In this document: in pieces, positions 50,670 through 62,695 of the stretch
How positions within the stretch are numbered: the first letter of the stretch is position 1
Layout of the letters: each line of letters starts with the position of its first letter
Assembly: GCF_029227915.1 (NCBI RefSeq)
Contig: NC_079886.1
Location: 1,178,001-1,242,000, forward strand
Direction of reading: 5' to 3'
DNA from: Hydractinia symbiolongicarpus
Taxonomy: Eukaryota; Cnidaria; Hydrozoa; Anthoathecata; Hydractiniidae
DNA: 64,000 bases
Program-made: the position numbers and the translations under genes
Notes under the pieces: generated by a model
Databases searched by the model: none
What the model was told of the DNA's origin: nothing
The model's input: only the letters and a program-made list of their open reading frames with translations

Positions 50670-51360
50670 TTAGCGTCTCATCAAAAATGAAAACGTTTTT
50701 AAAAACTACAAGTCTCATGCTTTTTAGTGGTGAAAAAATAATTTAAAAAATCGTTCGGGAAATGAGTTTACTCCCTGGGTACTTTCTTTGTATACTTTTG
50801 ACTATACGGGCCGAGTCCGGGATTTACGGGAAATCGCGGGTTTTCGTTTGCCGGCGATAAAACTACTTTTATTCAGCGTCTCATCAAAAATGAAAACATT
50901 TTTGAAAACTACAAGTGTCATGCGTTTTAGTGGTGAAAAAATGATTTAAAAAATCGTTCGGGAAATGAGTTTACTCCCTGGGTACTCTCTTTGTATACTT
51001 TTGATTATACGGGTCGTGTCCGGGATTTACGGGAAATCGCGGGTTTTCGTTTGCCGGCGATTAAACTTGTTTTATTTAGCGTCCCATCAAAAATGAAAAC
51101 ATTGTTGAAAACTACAAGTCTCATGCGTTTTAGTGGTGAAAAAATAATTTAGAAAATCGTTCGGGAAATGAGTTTATTCCCTGGGTACTCTCTTTGTATA
51201 TTTTTGATTATACGGGTCGTGTCCGGGATTTACGGGAAATCGCGGGTTTTCGTTTGCCGGCGATTAAACTTGTTTTATTTAGCGTCTTATCAAAAATGAA
51301 AACATTGTTGAAAACTACAAGTCTCATGCGTTTTAGTGGTGAAAAAATAATTTAAAATAT

Positions 51361-51563
51361 CGTTCGGGAAATGAGTTTACTCCCTGAGTACTTTCTTTGT
51401 ATACTTTTGACTATACGGGCCGAGTACGGGATTTACGGGAAATCGCGGGTTTTCGTTTGCCGGCGATTAAACTTCTTTTATTCAGCGTCTTCTCAAAAAT
51501 GAAAACATTTTTGAAAACTACAAGTCTCATGCGTTTTAGTGGTGAAAAAATAATTTAAAATAT
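51361..51563 (+). repeat. Reference B-type monomer, 203 bp
   Basis: This is a clean copy used here as the phase reference. It starts CGTTCGGGAAATGAG and ends just before the next CGTTCGGG. Direct counting gives 34 C, 41 G and 13 CpG in 203 bp (about 37% GC). B-type markers are CCCTGAGTAC, CTTTTGACTATAC, GGGCCGAGTACGGG, TTTGCCGGCGATTAAAC and CGTCTTCTC. The G+C is concentrated in the first 110 bases. The last 90 bases are A/T-rich, with A-tracts near positions 135-145 and in the tail. The unit length is close to one nucleosome plus linker. B-type and B-like copies dominate domain II. Confidence 0.93.
51493..51514. repeat. Conserved dyad, 9-bp arms with A4 spacer (representative)
   Basis: TCAAAAATG and CATTTTTGA are perfect reverse complements around AAAA. 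The element recurs in most B units and in many A units. D units (AATATTGTT), units with ACATTGTTG, CTAAAATG or TATAAAATG, and B2 units (pure A/T tract) carry damaged versions. It could form a small hairpin or serve as a site for a dimeric protein; neither is shown by sequence alone. Confidence 0.85.
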
Positions 51564-54559
51564 CGTTCGGGAAATGAGTTTACTCCCTGAGTACTTTCTT
51601 TGTATACTTTTGACTATACGGGCCGAGTACGGGATTTACGGGAAATCGCGGGTTTTCGTTTGCCGGCGATTAAACTTCTTTTATTCAGCGTCTTTTCAAA
51701 AATGAAAACATTTTTGAAAACTACAAGTCTCATGCGTTTTAGTGGTGAAAAAATAATTTAAAAAATCGTTCTGAAAATGAGTTTATTCACAGGGTACTTT
51801 CTTTGTATACATTCAACTATACGGGCCGAGTCCGGGATTTACGGGAAATCGCGGGTTTTCGTTTGCCGGCGATAAAACTACTTTTATTCAGCGTCTTATC
51901 AAGAATGAAAACATTTTTGAAAACTACAAGTGTCATGCGTTTTAGTGGTGAAAAAATGATTTAAAAAATCGTTCGGGAAATGAGTTTACTCCCTGGGTAC
52001 TCTCTTTGTATACTTTTGATTATACGGGTCGTGTCCGGGATTTACGGGAAATCGCGGGTTTCCGTTTGCCGGCGATTAAACTTGTTTTATTTAGCGTCTC
52101 ATCAAAAATGAAAACATTGTTGAAAACTACAAGTCTCATGCGTTTTAGTGGTGAAAAAATAATTTAGAAAATCGTTCGGGAAATGAGTTTGTTCCCTGGG
52201 TACTCTCTTTGTATACTTTTGATTATACGGGTCGTGTCCGGGATTTACGGGAAATCGCGGGTTTTCGTTTGCCGGCGATTAAACTTGTTTTATTTAGCGT
52301 CTTATCAAAAATGAAAACATTGTTGAAAACTACAAGTCTCATGCGTTTTAGTGGTGAAAAAATAATTTAAAATAACGTTCGGGAAATGAGTTTACTCCCT
52401 GAGTACTTTCTTTGTATACTTTTGACTATACGGGCCGAGTACGGGATTTACGGGAAATCGCGGGTTTTCGTTTGCCGGCGATTAAACTTCTTTTATTCAG
52501 CGTCTTCTCAAAAATGAAAACATTTTTGAAAACTACAACTCTCATGCGTTTTAGTGGTGAAAAAATAATTTAAAATATCGTTCGGGAAATGAGTTTACTC
52601 CCTGAGTACTTTCTTTGTATACTTTTGACTATACGGGCCGAGTACGGGATTTACGGGAAATCGCGGGTTTTCGTTTGCCGGCGATTAAACTTCTTTTATT
52701 CAGCGTCTTTTCAAAAATGAAAACATTTTTGAAAACTACAAGTCTCATGCGTTTTAGTGGTGAAAAAATAATTTAAAAAATCGTTCTGAAAATGAGTTTA
52801 TTCACAGGGTACTTTCTTTGTATACATTCAACTATACGGGCCGAGTACCGGATTTACGGGAAATCGCGGGTTTTCGTTTGCCGGCGATTAAACTTCTTTT
52901 ATTCAGCGTCTTCTCAAAAATGAAAACATTTTTGAAAACTACAACTCTCATGCGTTTTAGTGGTGAAAAAATAATTTAAAATATCGTTCGGGAAATGAGT
53001 TTACTCCCTGAGTACTTTCTTTGTATACTTTTGACTATACGGGCCGAGTACGGGATTTACGGGAAATCGCGGGTTTTCGTTTGCCGGCGATTAAACTTCT
53101 TTTATTCAGCGTCTTTTCAAAAATGAAAACATTTTTGAAAACTACAAGTCTCATGCGTTTTAGTGGTGAAAAAATAATTTAAAAAATCGTTCTGAAAATG
53201 AGTTTATTCACAGGGTACTTTCTTTGTATACATTCAACTATACGGGCCGAGTACCGGATTTACGGGAAATCGCGGGTTTTCGTTTGCCGGCGATTAAACT
53301 TCTTTTATTCAGCGTCTTCTCAAAAATGAAAACATTTTTGAAAACTACAAGTCTCATGCGTTTTAGTGGTGAAAAAATAATTTAAAAAATCGTTCGGGAA
53401 ATGAGTTTATTCCCTGGGTACTTTCTTTATATACTTTTGACTATACTGGCCGAGTACCGGATTTACGGGAAATCGCCGGTTTTCGTTTGCCGGCGATTAA
53501 ATTTCTTTTATTCAGCGTCTTATCAAAAATGAAAAAATTTTTGAAAACTACAAGTGTCATGCGTTTTAGTGGTGAAAAAATAATTTAAAATATCGTTCGG
53601 GAAATGAGTTTACTCCCTGGGTACTCTCTTTGTATACTTTTGATTATACGGGTCGTGTCCGGGATTTACGTGAAATCGCGGGTTTTCGTTTGCCGGCGAT
53701 TAAACTTGTTTTATTTAGCGTCTTATCAAAAATGAAAACATTGTTGAAAACTACAAGTCTCATGCGTTTTAGTGGTGAAAAAATAATTTAAAATATCGTT
53801 CGGGAAATGAGTTTACTCACTGAGTACTTTCTTTTTATACTTTTGACTATACGGGCCGAGTACGGGATTTACGGGAAATCGCAGGTTTTCGTTTGCCGGC
53901 GATTAAACTTCTTTTATTCAGCGTCTTTTCAAAAATGAAAACATTTTTGAAAACTACAAGTCTCATCCGTTTCAGTGCTGAAAAATAATTTAAAAAATCG
54001 TTCTGAAAATGAGTTTATTCACAGGGTACTTTCTTTGTATACATTCAACTATACGGACCGAGTACCGGATTTACGGGAAATCGTGGGTTTTCGTTTGCCG
54101 GCGATTAAACTTCTTTTATTCAGCGTCTTCTCAAAAATGATAACATTTTTGAAAACTACAAGTCTCGTGCGTTTTAGTGGTGAAAAAATAATTTAAAAAA
54201 TCGTTTGGGAAATGAGTTTATTCCCTGGGTACTTTCTTTATATACTTTTGACTATACGGGCCGAGTACCGGATTTACGGGAAATCGCGGGTTTTCGTTTG
54301 CCGGCGATTAAACTTCTCTTATTCAGCGTCTTATCAAAAATGAAAACATTTTTGAAAACTACAAGTGTCATGCGTTTTAGTGGTGAAAAAATAATTTAAA
54401 ATATCGTCGGGAAATGAGTTTACTCCCTGGGTACTTTCTTTGTATAATTTTGACTATACGGGCCGCGTCCGGGATTTAGGGGAAATCGCGGGTTTTCGTT
54501 TGCCGGCGAATAAACTTCATTTATTTAGCGTCTCATCAAAAATGAAAACATTTTTAAAA

Positions 54560-57430
54560 ACTACAAGTCTCATGCTTTTTAGTGGTGAAAAAATAATTTA
54601 AAAAATCGTTCGGGAAATGAGTTTACTCCCTGGGTACTTTCTTTGTATACTTTTGACTATACGGGCCGAGTCCGGGATTTACGGGAAATCGCGGGTTTTC
54701 GTTTGCCGGCGATAAAACTACTTTTATTCAGCGTCTCATCAAAAATGAAAACATTTTTGAAAACTACAAGTGTCATGCGTTTTAGTGGTGAAAAAATGAT
54801 TTAAAAAATCGTTCGGGAAATGAGTTTACTCCCTGGGTACTCTCTTTGTATACTTTTGATTATACGGGTCGTGTCCGGGATTTACGGGAAATCGCGGGTT
54901 TCCGTTTGCCGGCGATTAAACTTGTTTTATTTAGCGTCTCATCAAAAATGAAAACATTGTTAAAAACTACAAGTCTCATGCGTTTTAGTGGTGAAAAAAT
55001 AATTTAGAAAATCGTTCGGGAAATGAGTTTATTCCCTGGGTACTCTCTTTGTATACTTTTGATTATACGGGTCGTGTCCGGGATTTACGGGAAATCGCGG
55101 GTTTTCGTTTGCCGGCGATTAAACTTGTTTTATTTAGCGTCTCATCAAAAATGAAAACATTGTTGAAAACTACAAGTCTCATGCGTTTTAGTGGTGAAAA
55201 AATAATTTAAAATATCGTTCGGGAAATGAGTTTACTCCCTGAGTACTTTCTTTGTATACTTTTGACTATACGGGCCGAGTACGGGATTTACGGGAAATGG
55301 CGGGTTTTCGTTTGCCGGCGATTAAACTTCTTTTATTCAGCGTCTTCTCAAAAATGAAAACATTTTTGAAAACTACAAGTCTCATGCGTTTTAGTGGTGA
55401 AAAAATAATTTAAAATATCGTTCGGGAAATGAGTTTACTCCCTGAGTACTTTCTTTGTATACTTTTGACTATACGGGCCGAGTACGGGATTTACGGGAAA
55501 TCGCGGGTTTTCGTTTGCCGGCGATTAAACTTCTTTTATTCAGCGTCTTTTCAAAAATGAAAACATTTTTGAAAACTACAAGTCTCATGCGTTTTAGTGG
55601 TGAAAAAATAATTTAAAAAATCGTTCTGAAAATGAGTTTATTCACAGGGTACTTTCTTTGTATAATTTTGACTATACGGGCCGCGTCCGGGATTTAGGGG
55701 AAATCGCGGGTTTTCGTTTGCCGGCGAATAAACTTCATTTATTTAGCGTCTCATCAAAAATGAAAACATTTTTAAAAACTACAAGTCTCATGCTTTTTAG
55801 TGGTGAAAAAATAATTTAAAAAATCGTTCTGAAAATGAGTTTATTCACAGGGTACTTTCTTTGTATAATTTTGACTATACGGGCCGCGTCCGGGATTTAG
55901 GGGAAATCGCGGGTTTTCGTTTGCCGGCGAATAAACTTCATTTATTTAGCGTCTCATCAAAAATGAAAACATTTTTAAAAACTACAAGTCTCATGCTTTT
56001 TAGTGGTGAAAAAATAATTTAAAAAATCGTTCGGGAAATGAGTTTACTCCCTGGGTACTTTCTTTGTATACTTTTGACTATACGGGCCGAGTCCGGGATT
56101 TACGGGAAATCGCGGGTTTTCGTTTGCCGGCGATAAAACTACTTTTATTCAGCGTCTCATCAAAAATGAAAACATTTTTGAAAACTACAAGTGTCATGCG
56201 TTTTAGTGGTGAAAAAATGATTTAAAAAATCGTTCGGGAAATGAGTTTACTCCCTGGGTACTCTCTTTGTATACTTTTGATTATACGGGTCGTGTCCGGG
56301 ATTTACGGGAAATCGCGGGTTTCTGTTTGCCGGCGATTAAACTTGTTTTATTTAGCGTCTCATCAAAAATGAAAACATTGTTAAAAACTACAAGTCTCAT
56401 GCGTTTTAGTGGTGAAAAAATAATTTAGAAAATCGTTCGGGAAATGAGTTTATTCCCTGGGTACTCTCTTTGTATACTTTTGATTATACGGGTCGTGTCC
56501 GGGATTTACGGGAAATCGCGGGTTTTCGTTTGCCGGCGATTAAACTTGTTTTATTTAGCGTCTCATCAAAAATGAAAACATTGTTGAAAACTACAAGTCT
56601 CATGCGTTTTAGTGGTGAAAAAATAATTTAAAATATCATTCGGGAAATGAGTTTACTCCCTGAGTGCTTTCTTTGTATACTTTTGACTATACGGGCCGAG
56701 TACGGGATTTACGGGAAATGGCGGGTTTTCGTTTGCCGGCGATTAAACTTCTTTTATTCAGCGTCTTCTCAAAAATGAAAACATTTTTGAAAACTACAAG
56801 TCTCATGCGTTTTAGTGGTGAAAAAATAATTTAAAATATCGTTCCGGAAATGAGTTTACTCCCTGAGTACTTTCTTTGTATACTTTTGACTATACGGGCC
56901 GAGTACGGGATTTACGGGAAATCGCGGGTTTTCGTTTGCCGGCGATTAAACTTCTTTTATTCAGCGTCTTTTCAAAAATGAAAACATTTTTGAAAACTAC
57001 AAGTCTCATGCGTTTTAGTGGTGAAAAAATAATTTAAAAAATCGTTCTGAAAATGAGTTTATTCACAGGGTACTTTCTTTGTATAATTTTGACTATACGG
57101 GCCGCGTCCGGGATTTAGGGGAAATCGCGGGTTTTCGTTTGCCGGCGAATAAACTTCATTTATTTAGCGTCTCATCAAAAATGAAAACATTTTTAAAAAC
57201 TACAAGTCTCATGCTTTTTAGTGGTGAAAAAATAATTTAAAAAATCGTTCTGAAAATGAGTTTATTCACAGGGTACTTTCTTTGTATAATTTTGACTATA
57301 CGGGCCGCGTCCGGGATTTAGGGGAAATCGCGGGTTTTCGTTTGCCGGCGAATAAACTTCATTTATTTAGCGTCTCATCAAAAATGAAAACATTTTTAAA
57401 AACTACAAGTCTCATGCTTTTTAGTGGTGA
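54560..57430 (+). repeat. 7-monomer tandem duplication (about 1421 bp) in domain II
   Basis: Markers ATAATTTAGAAAATCG at about 54999 and 56420, and ATGCTTTTTAG at about 55791/55994 and 57212/57414, give a 1421-bp offset. Each copy ends with two successive C/B chimeras. A third, truncated copy starts near 57430, with the GAAAATCG marker at about 57637. Confidence 0.78.
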
Positions 57431-59643
57431 AAAAATAATTTAAAAAATCGTTCGGGAAATGAGTTTACTCCCTGGGTACTCTCTTTGTATACTTTTGATT
57501 ATACGGGTCGTGTCCGGGATTTACGGGAAATCGCGGGTTTCCGTTTGCCGGCGATTAAACTTGTTTTATTTAGCGTCTCATCAAAAATGAAAACATTGTT
57601 AAAAACTACAAGTCTCATGCGTTTTAGTGGTGAAAAAATAATTTAGAAAATCGTTCGGGAAATGAGTTTATTCCCTGGGTACTCTCTTTGTATACTTTTG
57701 ATTATACGGGTCGTGTCCGGGATTTACGGGAAATCGCGGGTTTTCGTTTGCCGGCGATTAAACTTGTTTTATTTAGCGTCTCATCAAAAATAAAAACATT
57801 GTTGAAAACTACAAGTCTCATGCGTTTTAGTGGTGAAAAAATAATTTAAAATATCGTTCGGGAAATGAGTTTACTCCCTGAGTACTTTCTTTGTATACTT
57901 TTGACTATACGGGCCGAGTACGGGATTTACGGGAAATGGCGGGTTTTCGTTTGCCGGCGATTAAACTTCTTTTATTCAGCGTCTTCTCAAAAATGAAAAC
58001 ATTTTTGAAAACTACAAGTCTCATGCGTTTTAGTGGTGAAAAAATAATTTAAAATATCGTTCGGGAAATGAGTTTACTCCCTGGGTACTTTCTTTGTATA
58101 ATTTTGACTATGCGGGCCGAGTCCGGGATGTAGGGGAAATCGCGGGTTTTCGTTTGCCGGCGAATAAACTTCATTTATTTAGCGTCTCATCAAAAATGAA
58201 TACATTTTTAAAAACAACAAGTCTCATGCTTTTTAGTGGTGAAAAAATAATTTAAAAAATCGTTCGGGAAATGAGTTTACTCCCTGGGTTCTTTTTTTGT
58301 GTACTTTTGACTATACGGGCCAAGCCCGGGATTAACGGGAAATCGCGGGTTTTCGTTTGCCGGCGATTAAACTTCTTTTATTCAGCGTCTTATCAAAAAT
58401 GAAAACATTTTTGAAAACTACAAGTCTCATGCGTTTTAGTGGTGAAAAAATAATTTAAAAAATCGTTCTGAAAATGAGTTTAGTCACAGGGTACTTTCTT
58501 TGTATACATTCAACTATACGGGCCAAGCTAGGGATTTACGGGAAAATCGGGTTTTCGGTTGTCCGCGATTAAACTGCTTTCATTCGGCGTCTCATCAAAA
58601 ATGTAAACATTTTTGAATACTACAAGTCTCATTCGTTCTAGTGCTGCAGAAATAATTTGAAAAATCTTTCGGGAAATGAGTTTACTCACAGGGTACTTTC
58701 TTTATATACATTCGACTATACGGGCCAAGCCCGGGATTTACGGGAAATCGCGGATTTTCGTTTGCTGGCGATTAAACTTGTTTTATTTAGCGTCTCATCA
58801 AAAATGAAAACATTGTTGAAAACTACAAGTCTCATGCGTTTTAGTGGTGAAAAAATAATTTAAAATATCGTTCGGGAAATGAGTTTACTCCCTGAGTACT
58901 TTCTTTGTATACTTTTGACTATACGGGCCGAGTACGGGATTTACGGGAAATCGCGGGTTTTCGTTTGCCGGCGATTAAACTTGTTTTATTTAGCGTCTCA
59001 TCAAAAATGAAAACATTGTTGAAAACTACAAGTCTCATGCGTTTTAGTGGTGAAAAAATAATTTAAAATATCGTTCGGGAAATGAGTTTACTCTCTGAGT
59101 ACTTTCTTTGTATACTTTTGATTATATTGGCCATGATCGGGATTTACGGGAAATCGCGGGTTTTCGTTTGCAGGCGATTAAACTTGTTTTATTTAGCGTC
59201 TCATCAAAAATGAAAACATTGTTGAAAACTACAAGTCTCATGCGTTTTAGTGGTGAAAAAATAATTTAAAATATCGTTCGGGAAATGAGTTTACTCACAG
59301 GGTACTTTCTTTATATACATTCGACTATACGGGCCAAGCCCGGGATTTACGGGAAATCGCGGGTTTTCGTTTGCCGGCGATTAAACTTCTTTTATTCAGC
59401 GTCTTATCAAAAATGAAAACATTTTTGAAAACTACAAGTCTCATTCGTTCTAGTGCTGCAGAAATAATTTGAAAAATCTTTCGGGAAATGAGTTTACTCA
59501 CAGGGTACTTTCTTTATATACATTCGACTATACGGGCCAAGCCCGGGATTTACGGGAAATCGCGGGTTTTCGTGTGCCGGCGATTAAACTTCTTTTATTT
59601 AGCGTCTCATCAAAAATGAAAATATTGTTGAAAACTACAAGTC

Positions 59644-62496
59644 GCATGCGTTTTAGTGGTGAAAAAATAATTTAAAAAATCGTTCGGGAAATGAGTTTAC
59701 TCCTTGAGTACTTTCTTTGTATACTTTTGACTATACGGGTCGAGTACGGGATTTACGGGAAATCGCGGGTTTTCGTTTGCCGGCGATTAACTTGTTTTAT
59801 TTAGCGTCTCATCAAAAATGAAAACATTGCTGAAAACCACAAGTCTCATGCGTTTTAGTGGTGAAAAAATAATTTAAAATATCGTTCAGGAAATGAGTTT
59901 ACTCCCTGGGTATTTTCTTTGTATACTTTTGACTATATGGGCCATGTTCGGGATTTACAGGAAATTCCGGGTTTACGTTTGCCGGAGATCAAACTTCTTT
60001 CATTCAGCGTCTCATCAAAAATGAAAACATTTTTGAAAACTAACAATCTCATGCGTTTTAATGGTGAAAAAATAATTTAAAAAATCGTTCGGGAAATGAG
60101 TTTACTCCCTTTGTATACTTTTGACTATACGGGCAGAGTCCGGGATTTACGGGAAATCGCGGGGGTCTTTTTCCCGGCGATTAAACTTCCTTCATTCAGC
60201 GTCTCATCAAAAATGAAAATATTTTTAAAAACTACAAGTCTCATGCAATTTAGTGGTGAAAAAATAATTTAAAAAATCACTCGCGAAATTAGTTTACTCA
60301 CAGGGTACTTTTTTATATACATTCGACTATACGGGCCAAGCCCGGGATTTACGGGAAATCGCGGGTTTTCGTTTGCCGGCAATTAAACTTCTTTTATTTA
60401 GCGTCTCATCAAAAATGAAAACATTTTTGAAAACTACAAGTCTCATGCGTTTTAGTGGTGAAGAAATAATTTAAAAAATCGTTCGGGAAATGAGTTTACT
60501 CCTTGAGTACTTTCTTTGTATACTTTTGACTGTACGGGCCGAGTACCGGATTTACAAAAAATCGCGGGTTTTCGTTTGCCGGCGATTAAACTTCTTAAAT
60601 TCAGCGTCTTATCAAAAATGAAAACATTTTTGAAAACTACAAGCCTCATGCGTTTTAGTGGTGAAAAAATAATTTAAAAAATCGTTCTGAAAATGAGTTT
60701 ACTCACAGGGTACTTTCTTTGTATACATTCGACTATAAGGGCCAGCCCGGGATTTACAGGAAATAGCGGGTTTTCGTTTGCCGGCGATTAAACTTCTTTT
60801 ATTCAGCGTCTCATCAAAAATGAAAACATTTTTGAAAACTACAAGTCTCATGCGTTTTAGTAGTGAAAAAATAATTTAAAAAATCATTCGGGAAATCAGT
60901 TTACTCGCTGGGAACTTTTTTATGTACTTTTGACTATACGGGCCGAGTACCGGATTTACGGGAAATCGCGGGTTTTTGTTTGCCGGCGATTAAACTTCTT
61001 AAATTCAGCGTCTTATCAAAAATGAAAACATTTTTGAAAACTACAAGTCTCATGCGTTTTAGTGGTGAAAAAATAATTTAAAAAATCGTTCGGGAAATGA
61101 GTTTACTCCTTGAGTACTTTCTTTGTATACTTTTGACTATACGGGTCGAGTACGGGATTTACGGGAAATCGCGGGTTTTCGTTTGCCGGCGATTAACTTG
61201 TTTTATTTAGCGTCTCATCAAAAATGAAAACATTGCTGAAAACCACAAGTCTCATGCGTTTTAGTGGTGAAAAAATAATTTAAAATATCGTTCAGGAAAT
61301 GAGTTTACTCCCTGGGTATTTTCTTTGTATACTTTTGACTATATGGGCCATGTTCGGGATTTACAGGAAATTCCGGGTTTACGTTTGCCGGAGATCAAAC
61401 TTCTTTCATTCAGCGTCTCATCAAAAATGAAAACATTTTTGAAAACTAACAATCTCATGCGTTTTAATGGTGAAAAAATAATTTAAAAAATCGTTCGGGA
61501 AATGAGTTTACTCCCTTTGTATACTTTTGACTATACGGGCAGAGTCCGGGATTTACGGGAAATCGCGGGGGTCTTTTTCCCGGCGATTAAACTTCCTTCA
61601 TTCAGCGTCTCATCAAAAATGAAAATATTTTTAAAAACTACAAGTCTCATGCAATTTAGTGGTGAAAAAATAATTTAAAAAATCACTCGCGAAATTAGTT
61701 TACTCACAGGGTACTTTTTTATATACATTCGACTATACGGGCCAAGCCCGGGATTTACGGGAAATCGCGGGTTTTCGTTTGCCGGCAATTAAACTTCTTT
61801 TATTTAGCGTCTCATCAAAAATGAAAACATTTTTGAAAACTACAAGTCTCATGCGTTTTAGTGGTGAAGAAATAATTTAAAAAATCGTTCGGGAAATGAG
61901 TTTACTCCTTGAGTACTTTCTTTGTATACTTTTGACTGTACGGGCCGAGTACCGGATTTACAAAAAATCGCGGGTTTTCGTTTGCCGGCGATTAAACTTC
62001 TTAAATTCAGCGTCTTATCAAAAATGAAAACATTTTTGAAAACTACAAGCCTCATGCGTTTTAGTGGTGAAAAAATAATTTAAAAAATCGTTCTGAAAAT
62101 GAGTTTACTCACAGGGTACTTTCTTTGTATACATTCGACTATAAGGGCCAGCCCGGGATTTACAGGAAATAGCGGGTTTTCGTTTGCCGGCGATTAAACT
62201 TCTTTTATTCAGCGTCTCATCAAAAATGAAAACATTTTTGAAAACTACAAGTCTCATGCGTTTTAGTAGTGAAAAAATAATTTAAAAAATCATTCGGGAA
62301 ATCAGTTTACTCGCTGGGAACTTTTTTATGTACTTTTGACTATACGGGCCGAGTACCGGATTTACGGGAAATCGCGGGTTTTTGTTTGCCGGCGATTAAA
62401 CTTCTTAAATTCAGCGTCTTATCAAAAATGAAAACATTTTTGAAAACTACAAGTCTCATGCGTTTTAGTGGTGAAAAAATAATTTAAAAAATCGTT
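59644..62496 (+). repeat. 7-monomer tandem duplication (1406 bp) inside the diverged domain
   Basis: About 59644-61049 is repeated at 61050-62455, with homology continuing to about 62496. All private variants of the first copy, including the 11-bp deletion monomer and the CACTCGCG unit, are present in the second at +1406 bp. I saw no difference between the copies on reading. The left limit is AAGTCGCATGCG versus AAGTCTCATGCG. Confidence 0.85.
60077..60270 (+). repeat. Short monomer with an 11-bp deletion
   Basis: The normal CCCTGGGTACTTTCTTTGTATAC is reduced to CCCTTTGTATAC, losing 11 bases between short CT repeats. The same unit has GGGCAGAGTCCGGG and GGGGGTCTTTTTCCCGGCG. It is copied at about 61483-61676 by the 1406-bp duplication. 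Confidence 0.78.
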
Positions 62497-62695
62497 CTGA
62501 AAATGAGTTTACTCACAGGGTACTTTCTTTGTATACATTCGACTATAGGGGCCAAGCCCGGGATTTACAGGAAATCGCGGGTTTTCGTTTGCAGGCGATT
62601 AAACTTCTTTTATTCAGCGTCTCATCAAAAATGAAAACATTTTTGAAAACTACAAGTCTCATGCGTTTTAGTGGTCAAAAAATAATTTAAAAAAT

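Larger units (their letters stand above)
51100..53400 (+). repeat. 5-monomer (about 1014 bp) and 2-monomer (405 bp) duplications
   Basis: The ATAATTTAGAAAATCG unit near 51146 recurs near 52160 with the same following order, including the C/B chimera. After the second copy the pair of monomers bearing ACAACTCTCATGCG (52536) and the C/B chimera is duplicated again 405 bp later (52941). The chimera seeded by one exchange has thus been copied several times. Confidence 0.75.
50670..58254 (+). repeat. Domain II: forward array lacking intact C monomers
   Basis: The units are mostly B and D-like. Domain-specific markers are GATAAAACTACTTTTATTC, AAAAAATGATTTAAAAAATCG, ATAATTTAGAAAATCG, ATGCTTTTTAGTGG and GGGATTTAGGGGAAATCG. 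C survives only as the first half of chimeras that change to B at ACTATACGGGCCGAG (about 51.82, 52.83, 53.24 and 54.05 kb) or at TACTTTCTTTGTATA (about 55.66, 55.86, 57.08 and 57.29 kb). The right limit is approximate. Confidence 0.82.
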
